Source of the DNA: Schoenoplectus triqueter
Lineage: Eukaryota > Streptophyta > Magnoliopsida > Poales > Cyperaceae
NCBI GenBank assembly: GCA_964058805.1
Contig: CAXKVV010000282.1
Coordinates: 310,001 to 374,000 of the forward strand
Direction: 5' to 3'
DNA: 64,000 nucleotides
How positions within the stretch are numbered: the first letter of the stretch is position 1; the number at the start of each line of letters is the position of its first letter. This document shows, one piece after another, positions 21,956 through 33,719 of the stretch. The notes under the pieces were generated by a model. That model was not told the DNA's origin and made no database searches. It saw only the letters and a program-made list of their open reading frames with translations. The translations under genes and the position numbers were made by a program.

Positions 21956-23164
21956 ACAACCAATATACATATACATCTATGGTGATTTAAAAAATAAATA
22001 CTACTTAAGTACTATTGTATACCCGCTATCAGAGAACACAATAACTGGCACATCACTGTAATTTGTGCAAGCTGGGGCTTCAGCTGGATCCATTGGTTTC
22101 ACCGTGACCATTCGTACCTGGTCCATTGCCGCTTTGTCCTCTTTCCTAGGATACGGCTTAATATGCCAGACTTTTCTCTCATAATCTGGACCATCATCTG
22201 GATCTGGTGATGGGACCCACACAATAGTGCCATCTCTTCCCATGATTCTCACATCTCCTTCAATTTCACACTTGTCTATTCTTTTCTGGGAGAGGTCACA
22301 CAATGGCACTTGCTTCCTGTTTACTTTCTTTGGTTTGGGTTTTATAGTTGTATCTAAGCAATTAGGAAGAGAAAAAGGAAACTTTCAGTAAAAATTATGT
22401 AAGTGAGTTTTCATAGATAATAACATAAATCAAATGATCCCAGATGACCTCTAACATTAAAATGTTCGGTACAGTAGTTCTATTTCATTTTTTGGGCCTG
22501 ATACAACATAATTTTGCAGTTTGGTTGTTGGACATTAAACTACAATTTAAAATCCATTTTAATTTAACCAACTACATCTCAAACTTCAATTAGAAAAAAA
22601 AATACCTATTTCTTATCAAAAATTGCAAATTGGGAGTCCGGACCCTCTGAAACTTATTCTGGTAATAGTATGTGCATTTTTATTGGTGTCTCATACATAC
22701 CTACTTGATCCAAGCTCGCCACTTTTTGCAACACGTCTCCGTTTGGAGTGTCGACATTCTTAGTTGATGCGGAGTGTACTGTCAAAATTAACGAGAGAGT
22801 TTGAATTAGAAACAGAACTAGTAGTGTGCATGGTATGTGTACCAATTTTACCAAATGAAAGGCAAAAAAAAAAATAAAAGCTGCATCACAATTCTACCTA
22901 ATTGAAGAGTAAAGCATTAATCACACTCACAAAAGGAACAAACGATGAAAAGAGGAGAGGAAAGAAAAAGGAAACCAAAGTGGCAAAATTGGAGCAAATC
23001 GTCACAGAAATTATGAACTCACCTACATAAAAGTGGAAACTATCAAACTTAGTCATGGAGAAATATGCAAATGCGACGAGAAAACATCCGAGCAATAATC
23101 CCACAGTGAGATTTCGCGGCTCGATCCGGCGAACGTTCTTTAGGAAAGTAACTTCAGGACCCAT
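20836..23164 (-). CDS. GT61 family glycosyltransferase (copy B), five exons
   Basis: Model on the minus strand: exons 23023-23164, 22701-22778, 22023-22353, 21287-21906 and 20836-21098, GT-AG throughout, phases 1, 1, 2, 1, giving 477 residues. The N-terminus MGPEVTFLKNVRRIEPR is basic and precedes a membrane anchor at about 21-36, so a type II Golgi protein is expected. The GT61 domain shows YSGNYFHDYTDVLVPLF, KPRLLIFARAKTRR and HGAGLSN (362-368), then PWGNLEW. The fifth exon must use the upstream AG at 21099-21100; the nearer AG at 21087-21088 would bring in a stop. Introns 3 and 4 interrupt coding that is continuous in copy A. A (TA)n run lies in intron 3. As for copy A, the pentosyltransferase substrate is unknown. 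The gene is complete with no visible lesion. Confidence 0.9.
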
Positions 23165-23600
23165 TATTTTTTATTTAATTGACTGTTGGAAACTTTCCAC
23201 AGGACATCATATGATCATATCTCCATGTATTTGTGTGAAAAGAGAAAGACGACAATGGATCTGGGTTGGACAGTTGCACTTGAGTAGTTGAGTTATGGTG
23301 GAAATATTGTTAATTTATTGTTGAGGCTTGAGAGGGAGATGAGAACAATTTGGTTGAAACAGCCAGAAAGAAACAAAGTGAGTGACCGATGAGGAGGATG
23401 AGGTTGGGGTGGCAAAAAGCATCTCTGCAATTCTTCGTTCATGCAATTTTATTGGAGCATGTTTGCTTAAGAAGAAGTCCCCAAACACAAACAACATTAA
23501 GATTGCGTTTATTGTTACGTGTTATAATAACTTTACGATTGAGGAGATTATTTAAAAATAATAATAACAGATCATTGTTAAATCACATATAATTTATCTT
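23165..23600. other. Presumed 5' leader and promoter region of GT61 copy B
   Basis: No supported gene. Short overlapping open frames here have no family features and conflict with the leader of copy B. Confidence 0.4.
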
Positions 23601-23607
23601 CTATTAA

Positions 23608-24039
23608 CAGGGGCGGATGCAGGATTTTGGTCAGGAGTAATTATCGGATTGTAATAGCTTATCGGGTTCAAACTCATTAACCAATTGGGTACTAAATAAA
23701 AAATTAATAATTTAATATATATTCTTACCTAATAAAAACTATTAAAATAATAATATTTTGCATATTAAAAAATAACAAAATAAAGCTCAAAGTAATAGAC
23801 AATTAAGTTGATGAAGAAAACTTTCCTCTACGGAACTTCATAGTTTGGTATCTTTGCATAATTATTTCATTATTCACAATATTAAATATTTTTCTCAATA
23901 AAAATAATCAGTCAATCCAAGGGGGGGCAAAAAAAATTTCATGGGGGCAGATTACCGAAAACATTACCTAAAAATATTATTTTTTCAAAATTCAGAGGGG
24001 CAACTGTCTCCTCCCCAGCCCTCTATGGATCTGCCCCTG
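23608..24039. mobile_element. hAT-type MITE with CAGGGGCGGATSCAGG ends
   Basis: The left end is CAGGGGCGGATGCAGG and the right end, read inversely, CAGGGGCAGATCCATAGAGG. These are the termini of a very common plant non-autonomous hAT group. The interior has the usual GGGGGGGCAAAAAAAATTTC and CAGAGGGGCAACTGTC stretches. The 8-bp flanks TCTATTAA and ATTATATG do not match, so the target duplication is lost or my ends are slightly off. Confidence 0.65.
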
Positions 24040-27000
24040 ATTATATGATAATTGTGAGCTTTGTTCAAACAAAAAAATTTATGTGGTTCACATTCATGAA
24101 CAAAAACACAAAAATGATTTAATGTGCTAAGAAGATGAGTTCAAAGAAATTGTCTTGAACAATAGTTAACTGGCCTTATAAACAAAATTATTATTATTTC
24201 TAAAGTAAAGTTAGTATGAACTTAACTTTATCGAGCTTTTTAGTGAATTTAATTCAAAATTTTATATCATTCAATCATTTTTCATATCAAAATCTCATAG
24301 TGTACCCAAAAAATATTTTTTTAAAATTTTAAATATTTATTTCGGATTTTCTACATTGAAAGAATTATTTAAGCAAAAAGAAGACAAAATAAAAGTAGGG
24401 ACAATCACACTATTTTTCAGTTTTCATTTTTCAAGTAAAAGACTTTCTGAGTTTAAATTTGATTGAATTGGTGCTTTTATTTTAAATTGAAACTTTCAAT
24501 TTATGAATAATATATACTAAAAATTATCTTTCATCTAATTCACAAAAAAAAGAAAGTTACAACAGAATTAAACTAAAATATTGTTTATAAATATTTGTTT
24601 AATTCATCTTTATCTAAAATACAATTTATATTATAATATGACTATGGACTTTTGGAAGTCGTCATGATCCTACTTTAAAGTTCGGTATATTGGGATTGGT
24701 ACCACAAGGGGGGGAATTAAAGTGCTACCAGAAAAAAATAATAATAAGTGAAAGAAAACAACAGCTGAGCTACCATAATGGTTCTACAAGCACCTTGAAA
24801 AGCAGCAGCTTAATTAAAGCTTGTTTACACTCCTGTGAGACAAGACAACCAAATTATTTTTTTGCTTGGGTTCTTCCTCAACAGAAAAAAAAAAAATTGT
24901 TTTTGCTAGGGATACGAGTCCGATAAGAGTTAATTCAATCGTAGAATATCAATAGGTGATGTATTTGTTGTAATTATTAATCTATATATTCATTATATTT
25001 TGCACGGCTTGAATAGTGTCTAGATTCTAGATCGTTGTGTATAATTAACTTTCGTGCAAAAAGACATTTAAAGTACTAATTGTATTTTATATACTTTAAA
25101 TAAAAAAAGAACTCATTTTTTGTTTCATTGATGCGTAAGTTAAAATCAGATATAATCTTGTTAAAAAAATTAAAATTAGAAAACCGTATTATTTACTTCA
25201 AATTAAGAGCGGAATCGACAGAGAATTTTGATTGACCGGTGGGATGTCAATTAATAGTCAAAAACCAAAAATCATGTGAAATATTTATAAATCCAGTGAG
25301 TCGTGAGAGTAGTTGCATCACCATCAGGGTTGTTGCATCTGACACATGCTTTTATTTTATTTTATTTTATTTTCAACCAAACATTATAGGCTCATATAAA
25401 AAGGTCAAATGGTCAATGACAAGTTGACAACTCAATATCTTAAGAAATAAGAAGATTATTTTTTTAATAGGTACAGTAATTCACTAAATTTCATTTTTTT
25501 CACTTTATTTTAGTTTTTCTTAATTTCTTGGTACCTACTCTGTAGATGATACACAAACTTTTGACTTGTAGGGTTAATCAATTATTTTTTTAAAAGAGAG
25601 ATTAGGCATAGCATCTAAATTCCATTAAACAGATATTACTGGTGTCAAAAATACAGAGGTTTACAAACTAAAACAAAAAAAAACAAGGTAAAAGGAAAAG
25701 CAAAATTAAGAGGAAAAGATTTTTTACAGGACAAACTTTGCATTTATTTTACAATTTCGAAGATCAGGAGCGTGGTTCATTGGAATTAAACCTAAAGGAT
25801 TAAAGGTACCACCTTTGAAAAACCAGGCAAAAAAAAAAAAAAAGAGAATTTAAACTAGATATCCTTCATCCCTCTAAATCGACTTTTGGGTTCTACAAAA
25901 CCTACCATCATCCAAACAGTTTGCTCTAATTATCAAAACATTCAAGCTCCTCATGAAACCTACCGTCTTTAGCATAAAAGGCAAAAGCTTGTATTATCTA
26001 AATAAATAAGTAAATAAATAACAAATAAATTGTATGCTTAGTACGGATGATAATAAATCTCATTTTTTTACGAAGTGATACATGTTCAAATTCTGAAAAA
26101 AAATTATAAAAATTAATATATATCAGAATTTATGAAAGTCCTTTTTTGCTTAAAAAATAAAAAGACAAATTATCCTCTAAATTGGTCATTACATACCGCT
26201 TTAAGAATGAATGCCAACAGCATAACACCGTTCGAAATGTCCTCTAAAATAGAAATTCACTTATATTCTCCGTCAAAAAGAAAAAAAAAATAGAAATTCA
26301 CTTATCTGAGATTGGTTCTAAACCAAATATATTAGAGCAGAAAAAAAATATCACACAATTAATTATGAAAAATTCTAATAAAAAAATCGAAATATGTATT
26401 TAAAAAAAGATCAGTGTGATTTAAGACTGGTTCATTCAAATACAGTAACTTCTAAAAAATTTATTCCACAACAGAATATCTCTAAAATAGCCATATTTTA
26501 TTATGGATTGAAATAATTTTTGACCGTTTAATTTTAAGTATCAGATAATTAAGATAAACTATTTTTTGATGTGATTAGAAAAATGAGATTAATGAGTAAA
26601 AATCATTATTATTAATTTATAAATTAACAATACTTCTTATCCATATCAGAATTTGCCTATAAAATAACAAAATGTTTGCCAAAGCCGAATAATGAAGAAC
26701 TTAGCTGAGGAAAAAGGATCTATATCGGAGATCTTGTGCAAGGTCCCAAGAAGCAAGAGAAACATCATACATGCAATCAGATTATTTGTTATTTTAAGAA
26801 ATTACTTTTTAATTTTCTGAATTTACATGTCGTTCAACTTGCATGTAACTAAGTGAAAGGATGAGTTCATATGTTGTCGTTGAATTCTGATGTATGAACT
26901 CTAATTATCAATTTCACTCAATTACTATTTCCATCTCCGATGTTCTTGGTTTTCTTCTTATAAATTTTTTTTTTCTATTAGCCTAATTTAAAATAAGTCC

Positions 27001-28167
27001 GTGATAAAATAATGTGAGGCAATTGAGCCTAAAAAAAGGAGAGGAAACCCAGAGGCAGATCCAGGTCCACGAGGAAAGTGGGCTCGGCCCAATTTAATTG
27101 AATATTTTCATTAAGCCCCTATAAAATAGTTTTAATTAGGAGACCCCAAATATATCTAAGGTTTCTTATTATTTGAAATTGGACTTGGGCGTAACCCCAA
27201 TTTTGTGTTCGCAAATTGCAACGCAAGCCGATCAATGTATTAATGTGATCGTTTGTATTGAGATATGTACAGATCTATACCTACCCTTATCTGAGGATTT
27301 ATTTAAACTTCTGCTAAGAATCTTTCTCATTAGTTTGAAATAAGTGCAGTAATTAATGTCAAACTTATCAATATATAAAATGGGGGCCGGACCCTTTTTT
27401 TTCCTCAAAAAAAAAAATAATTTCAGACTTTGAATTCAGGAAGTATCTTAATTATTGGCGTCAAGTTGTTTTCAATTTTTTTTGTACTTTTTTTAATATG
27501 ACGGTTTCACAAGTAGATGACGAATTATATGCACATAAATTGAGTGACTTTGGCGTATTAAAGTATGAAATTGCATGAATAAAAATGGGTTGACATTGTT
27601 CAAGAGATAAGTGCCTGCCAAAAAAAAAAGTTGCTCATGTGGCCAATTATGTAACCTTTTGCGGTTAACTTCGTAAATATATATTCCGTTATTCAGACAA
27701 TTCGAAATTTTATCTTCCCAACCTTTTAATTCCCAAATTCAGATTTTAAATTTCCACAAAACAATATGGTAAAATAATACTATATTCAAAAGTTCAAGGC
27801 ATAATAATTTGAAGTTTTTTAATACCAAATAGTAGCCATAATTTGTGTGATTCAAAATTCGTCTCATTTTGATTTTGCGAATCAAATTATCCACATTGGT
27901 ATGTATCAAAATTTTTGAAACAATGAATGTTTGATATATTCCATATTTATAAATTAATTACGATTAAGCTAGCAAATTTATTAACTTCCGTACGTTTCAT
28001 TTTTTAAAATAAAAAAAATTGAAATTTTGCTTCATGGAGGTAACAAATTTAAACAGAAATCTTTTGAAACTGCGAGAAATTAATAATTCGAAAGTGGACT
28101 AGAGGAGACTGGCCGTCATCTTTTTTCTTTAAGAAGTTTTATTATTGTTTAATTTGGAGATAAAAAT

Positions 28168-28201
<34 letters not shown>

Positions 28202-28310
28202 AAAATTTATCTTCAAGGTGCTTCACAGCTGCAGTCTTCTCTCCTTTTTTTTTGGAAAATAAAAATAAGGGTCTAACCCCCATTTTTAATGTCATTAGGT
28301 AAAAGAATAG
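24040..28310. other. AT-rich intergenic DNA with minor repeat fragments
   Basis: No supported gene. 24205-24350 resembles half of the ACCGTGA foldback MITE. 27051-27066 (AGAGGCAGATCCAGG) resembles the left end of the CAGGGGCGGATSCAGG MITEs, without a matching right end. (TA)n lies at about 28172-28198. Otherwise nothing recognisable. Confidence 0.45.
28302..28310. repeat. Left 9-bp target duplication of the MULE
   Basis: AAAGAATAG precedes the element and AAAGGATAG (30901-30909) follows it, 8 of 9 identical. Nine bases is the standard duplication length for Mutator-like elements. Confidence 0.75.
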
Positions 28311-28640
28311 TAGATTTTTTTTTAGTAAATAAAAAAAATAGCGAAACTAGCTAAAAAGAGCCAAATTTTTGCAGCTATAGTCTGGACCGAGTTTCAAACT
28401 CGATTCTAGGAGCGGAGACCGAGTTTGAAACTCGGTCCTAGTTTTTTTTTAATGTTTATGTATTATATTGAAAACAAAGTACAACAGTTAGTAAATTGAT
28501 CTAAAATATTATAACAAAAAATAAAATAAAGGTTTACAAAATCAAATATAAGCACGATTAATATATTATTCTAAAATAATGTCAAACAAATTAAAATATT
28601 AAAACAATAATTAAAATCTAATTATTCTGATAAATATAAT

Positions 28641-28939
28641 TAGAGGTGACAATCGGGTCGGGTTCGGGTCGGGTCGGGTCGGGTCGGGTTGACTTTTTAG
28701 AAGAAATCGAGTTGGGCCAGGTCGGGTCAGGGTCGGGTCGGACCGGGTAGGGTCGGGTCAATTTATATGTTGTATTTATTCATATCGTTGATAGATTTTG
28801 ATTGGATTAAAGGTCATTTGATCTCAGGTCGGGTTGGGTCGGGTCGGGTCGGGTCAGTTTGACTTTCTTAAAAAATTAGATCGGGTCGGGTTCAGGTCCG
28901 GGCGGGTTTCTCGGGTCGGGTCGGGTTCTACCACCTCTA
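28641..28939. mobile_element. hAT MITE, 299 bp, perfect 8-bp target duplication AATATAAT
   Basis: The ends are TAGAGGTG and CACCTCTA. AATATAAT occurs at 28633-28640 and again at 28940-28947. The body has two GGGTCG-repeat blocks, both G-rich on the plus strand. It is nested within the MULE, so it inserted later than that element formed. Confidence 0.9.
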
Positions 28940-29542
28940 AATATAATGATACAAAATATGAACAGACTGGTAATCTAAATCATGCTCTGCTGGAACAAGC
29001 TCGACCTCGAGTTGGCATCATGTTGTTACGACCCTCTATTTCATCCATAACTATTGGAATGTGTATCTTCCTTCTCATTCCTTTGTTGATTTTTGTTGGA
29101 TCTGGCCTAATAATTGAACCATTGTACATTGGTCAATCTCATATATTACCATAACAACGTCAATGACCAGACCATGTGTTAATGTACTTACGTACTTAGT
29201 GTAATATGGACTTACGTACTTAGTGTAATCCAGCCTTCTGAATGAACAAACAACAAGCAAATTATCACATGGGATGTCAATCAATTACGGTTTCTGACAC
29301 CAACAATTACTAATTTCTGTTATCGCTAATTCAACCTCATATTTCATTTCACCAATTTATTCTTATTATTTCAAATAGAAATTCTAAATTAATGTTTAAA
29401 TTTTAAAATTAAATAAAAAAATTAATATAAGTATAGAATATTACTGTCTCGATAAGTTCATTTCTATTATAAACATCACAGTTGTTGATACCCCAATCCA
29501 GTGGTACGACATTGTAAGTTCTCCCCTTATCACCACGATGTT

Positions 29543-30457
29543 TTAACAGTTCGGTGACTTTATGTGAGATTTATTCTGATACCAAATACCCTTTATATTG
29601 GGTGTAGCATACATCCTCCAAGGACAGTTAGAATATTTACATTTTATTACTAATTTTGTTTTGTTGTTATTTGTTACCTCCAATTCTATATTTCGTTGAA
29701 CATGAAAATCAGCGATTTTCACTTTCAACTCTGCTTTTGTACGAAATTGCTGACCGACACCAAATTATTCATCAATTCTAGGTGGTTTGTGAAAATAAGG
29801 CCCGTCTGCATATGGCATAGGCGTATTATCAGCAAATTGTATACACGGGTGCTTCATACCCCGATTAATAAAAGGAACAAACATTTATCACTCTTTAACT
29901 ATTTCTTCGACATCCATCGCATCCTCAATTTCATCCTCCTCGACATCCAGGTGTCACCCTTCCTCTTCGTTATCCTCATCCACATCCACATCCACATTTT
30001 GTATCGGAGCACGGGATGATCGCTACTTTCGAGCTCGAGAGTGGGTTCTTTCCTCAGCCATGACTGGATTAATACTTCCAGAAATACTGATCGGATCATA
30101 GTTGTCAGATCCAGATATTGGTTCAGATTCAACTACTAGCTCCAGTATTTTATACCGGGGTAATTGGTATGGAACTGTTGTTTTAATCATTCCCCAAATT
30201 TTATCAGAAATAACCCAAAATAAGCTATAAAAAAAATCACCCGAACCTGTTGGTGCTGTATTGATCCGTGCACTAATGCTGATGGTGAATTGGCTAGGGA
30301 GCAACTCCAAACCAGCATGAATCTGTCTCTTCAAGTCATGAAGATTTATTGTCTCGTCGGCAGAAAATGTGCACGCGACACGAATGTCGTAACCCACGCC
30401 AGTTGAAGTGTTCAGGATTTGACCTCCGTGATACACATTGATCAACAATATTTTCAT
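29543..30457 (-). pseudogene. MULE transposase N-terminal remnant
   Basis: Open frame 30457-30023 begins MKILLINVYHGGQI and includes LHDLKRQIHAGLELLP and FYSLFWVISDKIWGMIK, resembling the N-terminal domain of plant MuDR-type transposases. After a frame change and stops near 29890, reading resumes with GMKHPCIQFADNTPMP, FGVGQQFRTKAELKVKIADF and HVQRNIELEV ... CKYSNCPWRMYATP (about 29860-29543). That is the MuDR DNA-binding region with its C-x4-CPWR zinc-binding start. The DDE catalytic domain and SWIM zinc finger that should follow are absent. The product cannot act as a transposase. Confidence 0.75.
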
Positions 30458-30908
30458 TTTAGAGGAAAAAATAATAGTCCAAATAGAAAAAAAAACTTAC
30501 AATGTTGGTGAGACGAGAGTGGTGAATATGGATCGACTCTGGATCTGTCAAAAAAAAATTCAGTTGGAAACTCTTACAGCAGTAACAATGACGATTTTGA
30601 GAAAATGGTTGGCTGAAAGAAGATGAAGAAGAAAGGGGCTGGGTGTTCTTATATATTAGCAGGAAGCTGGAACTGAGTTTAAAATTTGGTCCAAAGAAGT
30701 TGGACCAAGTTTTAAACTCAGTCTCAGCTTCTTGTCATTTTTAAATACACACAAACATAAAAAAACTGGGATCGAGTTTCAAACTCGGTCCCGACATCTG
30801 GAACCGAGTTTGAAACTCAGTTCAGGCTACGGCTGCAAAAATTCTTTCATTTTTGGCTATTTTTGGTGTTTTTTCTTTTTCATTTACTAAAAAAAATCTC
30901 AAAGGATA

Positions 30909-31291
30909 GAGTGGGGATCCATTGACAATGGGTTATTTTGATAACCTTGACAATGATCCTCTAAATAAATATAAAAAAGTCTTAAAGATAAAAAAAATTA
31001 TTATGTGTTCTTTTACTTTTAGATTGACGGTCATTCAAATTTTATGCAATTTTATTATTGTTTGATAGTCCATCAAAGACCGTAAATTTAAAACTGTTGT
31101 AAATTATATGAAAATTTAATGGTATTTGATGGACTATCAAACAGTAATGAAATTATATGAAATTTGAATGACCATCAATCCAAAAATAGAATAACACATC
31201 TATAAACTTTTTTATTTTAATTTTTTATATTTATTTAGAGGTCCATTATCAAAATTGTCAAAATAACCCATTATCAACCGATCCCTTCTCA
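30909..31291. mobile_element. Foldback MITE G, second copy of the F family
   Basis: It begins GAGTGGGGATCCATTGACAA and ends inversely GAGAAGGGATCGGTTGATAA, with a body parallel to 18854-19241 throughout. Its first base overlaps the last base of the MULE target duplication (30901-30909), so the two elements abut. Confidence 0.75.
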
Positions 31292-32200
31292 AAAGAAAAA
31301 GGTTTTACAGGTTTATCATGTTACGAAACCTGATGCAAGAGAAAAATAATGCAGTCTTATCTTAAGATTTGAAACGTAAAATAATGCTTAATTAAACGTG
31401 TCGGTAAAATGTATAATTATAAATGAGTTGAAATATTAAATAATAAATATAATAATTAGATCATATATGCATGGAAGCAGATAAAATCGTGAAACAGAAA
31501 ACTTATATATTCTGAGTTCTTTTAGTTTCACACGTTATATACAGACCAAAATATGTTGTGGTATCTTCAACCCCGTTGAAGTACCATACATTTTTTTTTC
31601 TTATTTAGAGCAATTTGTTGAAAGAAAAGTTTAATACGGTATAATTGACGTGGCAGATTTTAATTTATTTATGCAAAAAACTGTTGACTTTTCATTTTTA
31701 ATCAAGAAAAAATAGGAAATTAAAATTCATCTCTGTACTCCATTTTGCTTTTAGAACATTATATATTCTTTGGTTCATGACACATTACATGTACTCCTGC
31801 ATACCTCCATATATAAAGCAAATTAAATTTATATACTTTTGTTATATATATTGGTTATTCAAGTGCATATTTTAGTTTTTTTTTTAGTTTTCATATTTCC
31901 AAATGCGTTTCATCTTCTTTTTTTTGTATACATATAGAATTCCTAATTAAATTTTTTTTTCCTTCGGATCATATGTGTCCTATTGGCTATTAATTTTTTT
32001 TCCTGTTAAAACCGCTGCATGTGTCCAATCAATGTGTAAGCAACAAATTCACAAATATAATCGTTCATCATTAGATTAATTAAAATATATGCTTAATTAT
32101 TTTGGAAAGGAATTCTGTCCAGTATTTTTTTTAATTTAATGGCGTATTTTAAGATCCTAAAAATCAAATTTTACCGGTGTACATGCTTGTTTACCTATAT
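31292..32200. other. Upstream region of the NF-YB gene, no gene seen
   Basis: AT-rich DNA with poly-T runs. No coding frame and no recognised repeat end. Confidence 0.45.
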
Positions 32201-32209
32201 ATGAAGCGC

Positions 32210-32380
32210 CATGCACAAATAATCCCTGTTCAAGGTTTGACCGTCAATAAGTAAGTGACAAGTTTCACGCCAGTTACTGCCCGCTGCCAGTAGGTGGCCT
32301 CGAGGAGATTACGCCACGTGTCCCTCATGGACGCGAACACACGACGGTGCATTGAACTGGTTTTGTTATCTCTGTATATA
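32210..32380 (+). promoter_or_regulatory. Probable promoter of the LEC1-type NF-YB gene
   Basis: Visible elements are an RY core CATGCA at 32210-32215, an ABRE/G-box CCACGTGTCC at 32314-32323, and TATATA at 32375-32380. The TATA would place transcription start near 32405, leaving a leader of about 95 bases before ATG 32498. RY and ABRE elements are bound in other plants by B3 (ABI3/FUS3/LEC2) and bZIP factors in seeds. The link to this gene is inference. Confidence 0.5.
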
Positions 32381-32497
32381 CAACGCCTCTCCTCTCTTCC
32401 TCAGTGCGCATCATCAATTTTCATTAACTTTCCACTGAAAGCGCTACCTAATAAACCAAATTCACTTTCCACTCTATAGTCTATATACCACCTATAT

Positions 32498-33151
32498 ATG
32501 CAACCGAATTCACACCACTCAGGTATGAACTGCTCAAATAACGCCATGCCGGCCGAAGCCCAAGCTCAAGCCCAGGCGGGGATCCGGGAGCAGGACCGAT
32601 TCATGCCCATCGCCAATGTGATTCGCATCATGCGGCGTGTGCTTCCAGCTCATGCCAAGATATCTGACGATGCAAAGGAGACTATTCAGGAGTGTGTGTC
32701 TGAGTATATCAGCTTCATCACCGGCGAGGCCAACGACAGGTGCCAACGGGAGCAGCGCAAGACCATCACGGCTGAAGATGTGCTTTGGGCTATGAGCAAG
32801 CTCGGCTTTGATGACTACATTGAGCCTCTCTCGGTGTACCTCTCAAGGTACCGTGAGTTTGAAGGGGACCAGCGAGGGTCGATCCGTGGTGAGCCACTCC
32901 CTCTGGTGAAGCACAGGCATCAGATGGCTACTACTCCGATGATGGCACATGTCATGCACCAGCATGCACACCCCAGTGCAATGCAGGTGCCGCATCAGTA
33001 TGTGTTTTTTGGAGAAAACGGGATTCCTGATGGGTATTACAGTGGGCCGGGGATGCACGAAGAAGGTGACGGTGGGGCCAGCGGTCCAAGCACTCCACAT
33101 ACCCTGCCACTGATGAGCAACCTTGATAACCATCATGATCTCATCAAGTAG
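32498..33151 (+). CDS. LEC1/L1L: LEC1-type NF-YB transcription factor subunit
   Basis: A single-exon frame of 217 residues. Residues about 30-122 form the conserved NF-YB histone-fold B domain ([20 protein letters not shown] ... [20 protein letters not shown]). The diagnostic position reads ISDDAKE, with Asp57 where non-LEC1 NF-YBs have Lys, which places it in the LEC1/LEC1-like (NF-YB9/NF-YB6) group. The motif [16 protein letters not shown] after the domain also fits that group. The N-terminus is short and Gln/Ala-rich, and the C-terminus is His/Met/Gly-rich and variable. The protein would pair with NF-YC and NF-YA at CCAAT boxes, or with B3 and bZIP partners, in the nucleus. Known members drive embryo maturation and seed oil genes. 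A second in-frame ATG lies at codon 10 (32525), so the exact start is open. Confidence 0.93.
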   Translation: MQPNSHHSGMNCSNNAMPAEAQAQAQAGIREQDRFMPIANVIRIMRRVLPAHAKISDDAKETIQECVSEYISFITGEANDRCQREQRKTITAEDVLWAMSKLGFDDYIEPLSVYLSRYREFEGDQRGSIRGEPLPLVKHRHQMATTPMMAHVMHQHAHPSAMQVPHQYVFFGENGIPDGYYSGPGMHEEGDGGASGPSTPHTLPLMSNLDNHHDLIK

Positions 33152-33700
33152 TCAGGGTCCTCAGGGAGACTATAAAAGCAATCATGGAAATTGCAAATTA
33201 ATGCATGTTTAACTTAGTTATATTTGGGGAAGTACGTAGTGTTTGCTTATTAGGGGTAGTTTTGATATGTTTTGTTTCGGTGGTAAGAGAAATCAATGGT
33301 AGATGGAGATTTGTATGGATAGGAAGTTTGGCGGTGTTTATCCGTATGGTTGTCTTAGGAGGCGGCGTCTCGAGGTCTCATGTAATATATGAGTTGTGAG
33401 CTGTTCTATTTTGTGTTCTAGTGTTTGTGCGCGCGTTGAAGACTTAAATTCCAAGTTATTGCAAATGAACCAAGTAGCTTGATTGCTTTAATTTGGTTGG
33501 GTTTTCTCTTTCACTGGTTTTCTTTGATTCCTTCCTTAGTTTCGCATGCATTTTACAGCTGGTGCATGCATGTTGCAGGTAGTTCAAAGAACTAATAGTT
33601 ATCTGAAAAGAGAAAACTCTAGAACAATGTTTGAAAGATAATTACTCATGATAACTATAAGAAACATTAACCATTTTTTTCATGATGAGTTACAATTTCA
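33152..33700 (+). other. 3' untranslated region and downstream flank of the NF-YB gene
   Basis: Moderately balanced composition up to about 33480 suggests a transcribed trailer. A short open frame at 33205-33399 has no domain. No exact polyadenylation site can be called. Confidence 0.4.
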
Positions 33701-33719
33701 TTTTCTCATTTTATCAAAT

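Larger units (their letters stand above)
28311..30900 (-). mobile_element. Mutator-like element (MULE), deletion derivative, 2,590 bp
   Basis: Terminal inverted repeats of about 130 bp are visible. The left begins TAGATTTTTTTTTAGTAAAT and the right, read inversely, GAGATTTTTTTTAGTAAATG. Both continue to AATTTTTGCAGC and to CCGAGTTTCAAACTCGG palindromes (28384-28438 and about 30765-30820). A 9-bp target duplication flanks it. Inside, on the minus strand, a TATA-like AATATATAAG near 30650 precedes the transposase N-terminal remnant. A 299-bp hAT MITE is nested at 28641-28939. The catalytic part of the transposase is missing, so the copy is non-autonomous. Confidence 0.8.

Noticed and set aside
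30909..31291. Idea that MITE G is part of the MULE
   Set aside because: A nearly identical element stands alone at 18854-19241, and the MULE's terminal repeat and 9-bp duplication end before it.
32294..32479. Upstream ATG frame before the NF-YB gene
   Set aside because: It starts upstream of the TATA word at 32375, so it is unlikely to be on the transcript.
32534..33136. Minus-strand frames opposite the NF-YB gene
   Set aside because: Shadows of a conserved coding exon; no family features of their own.
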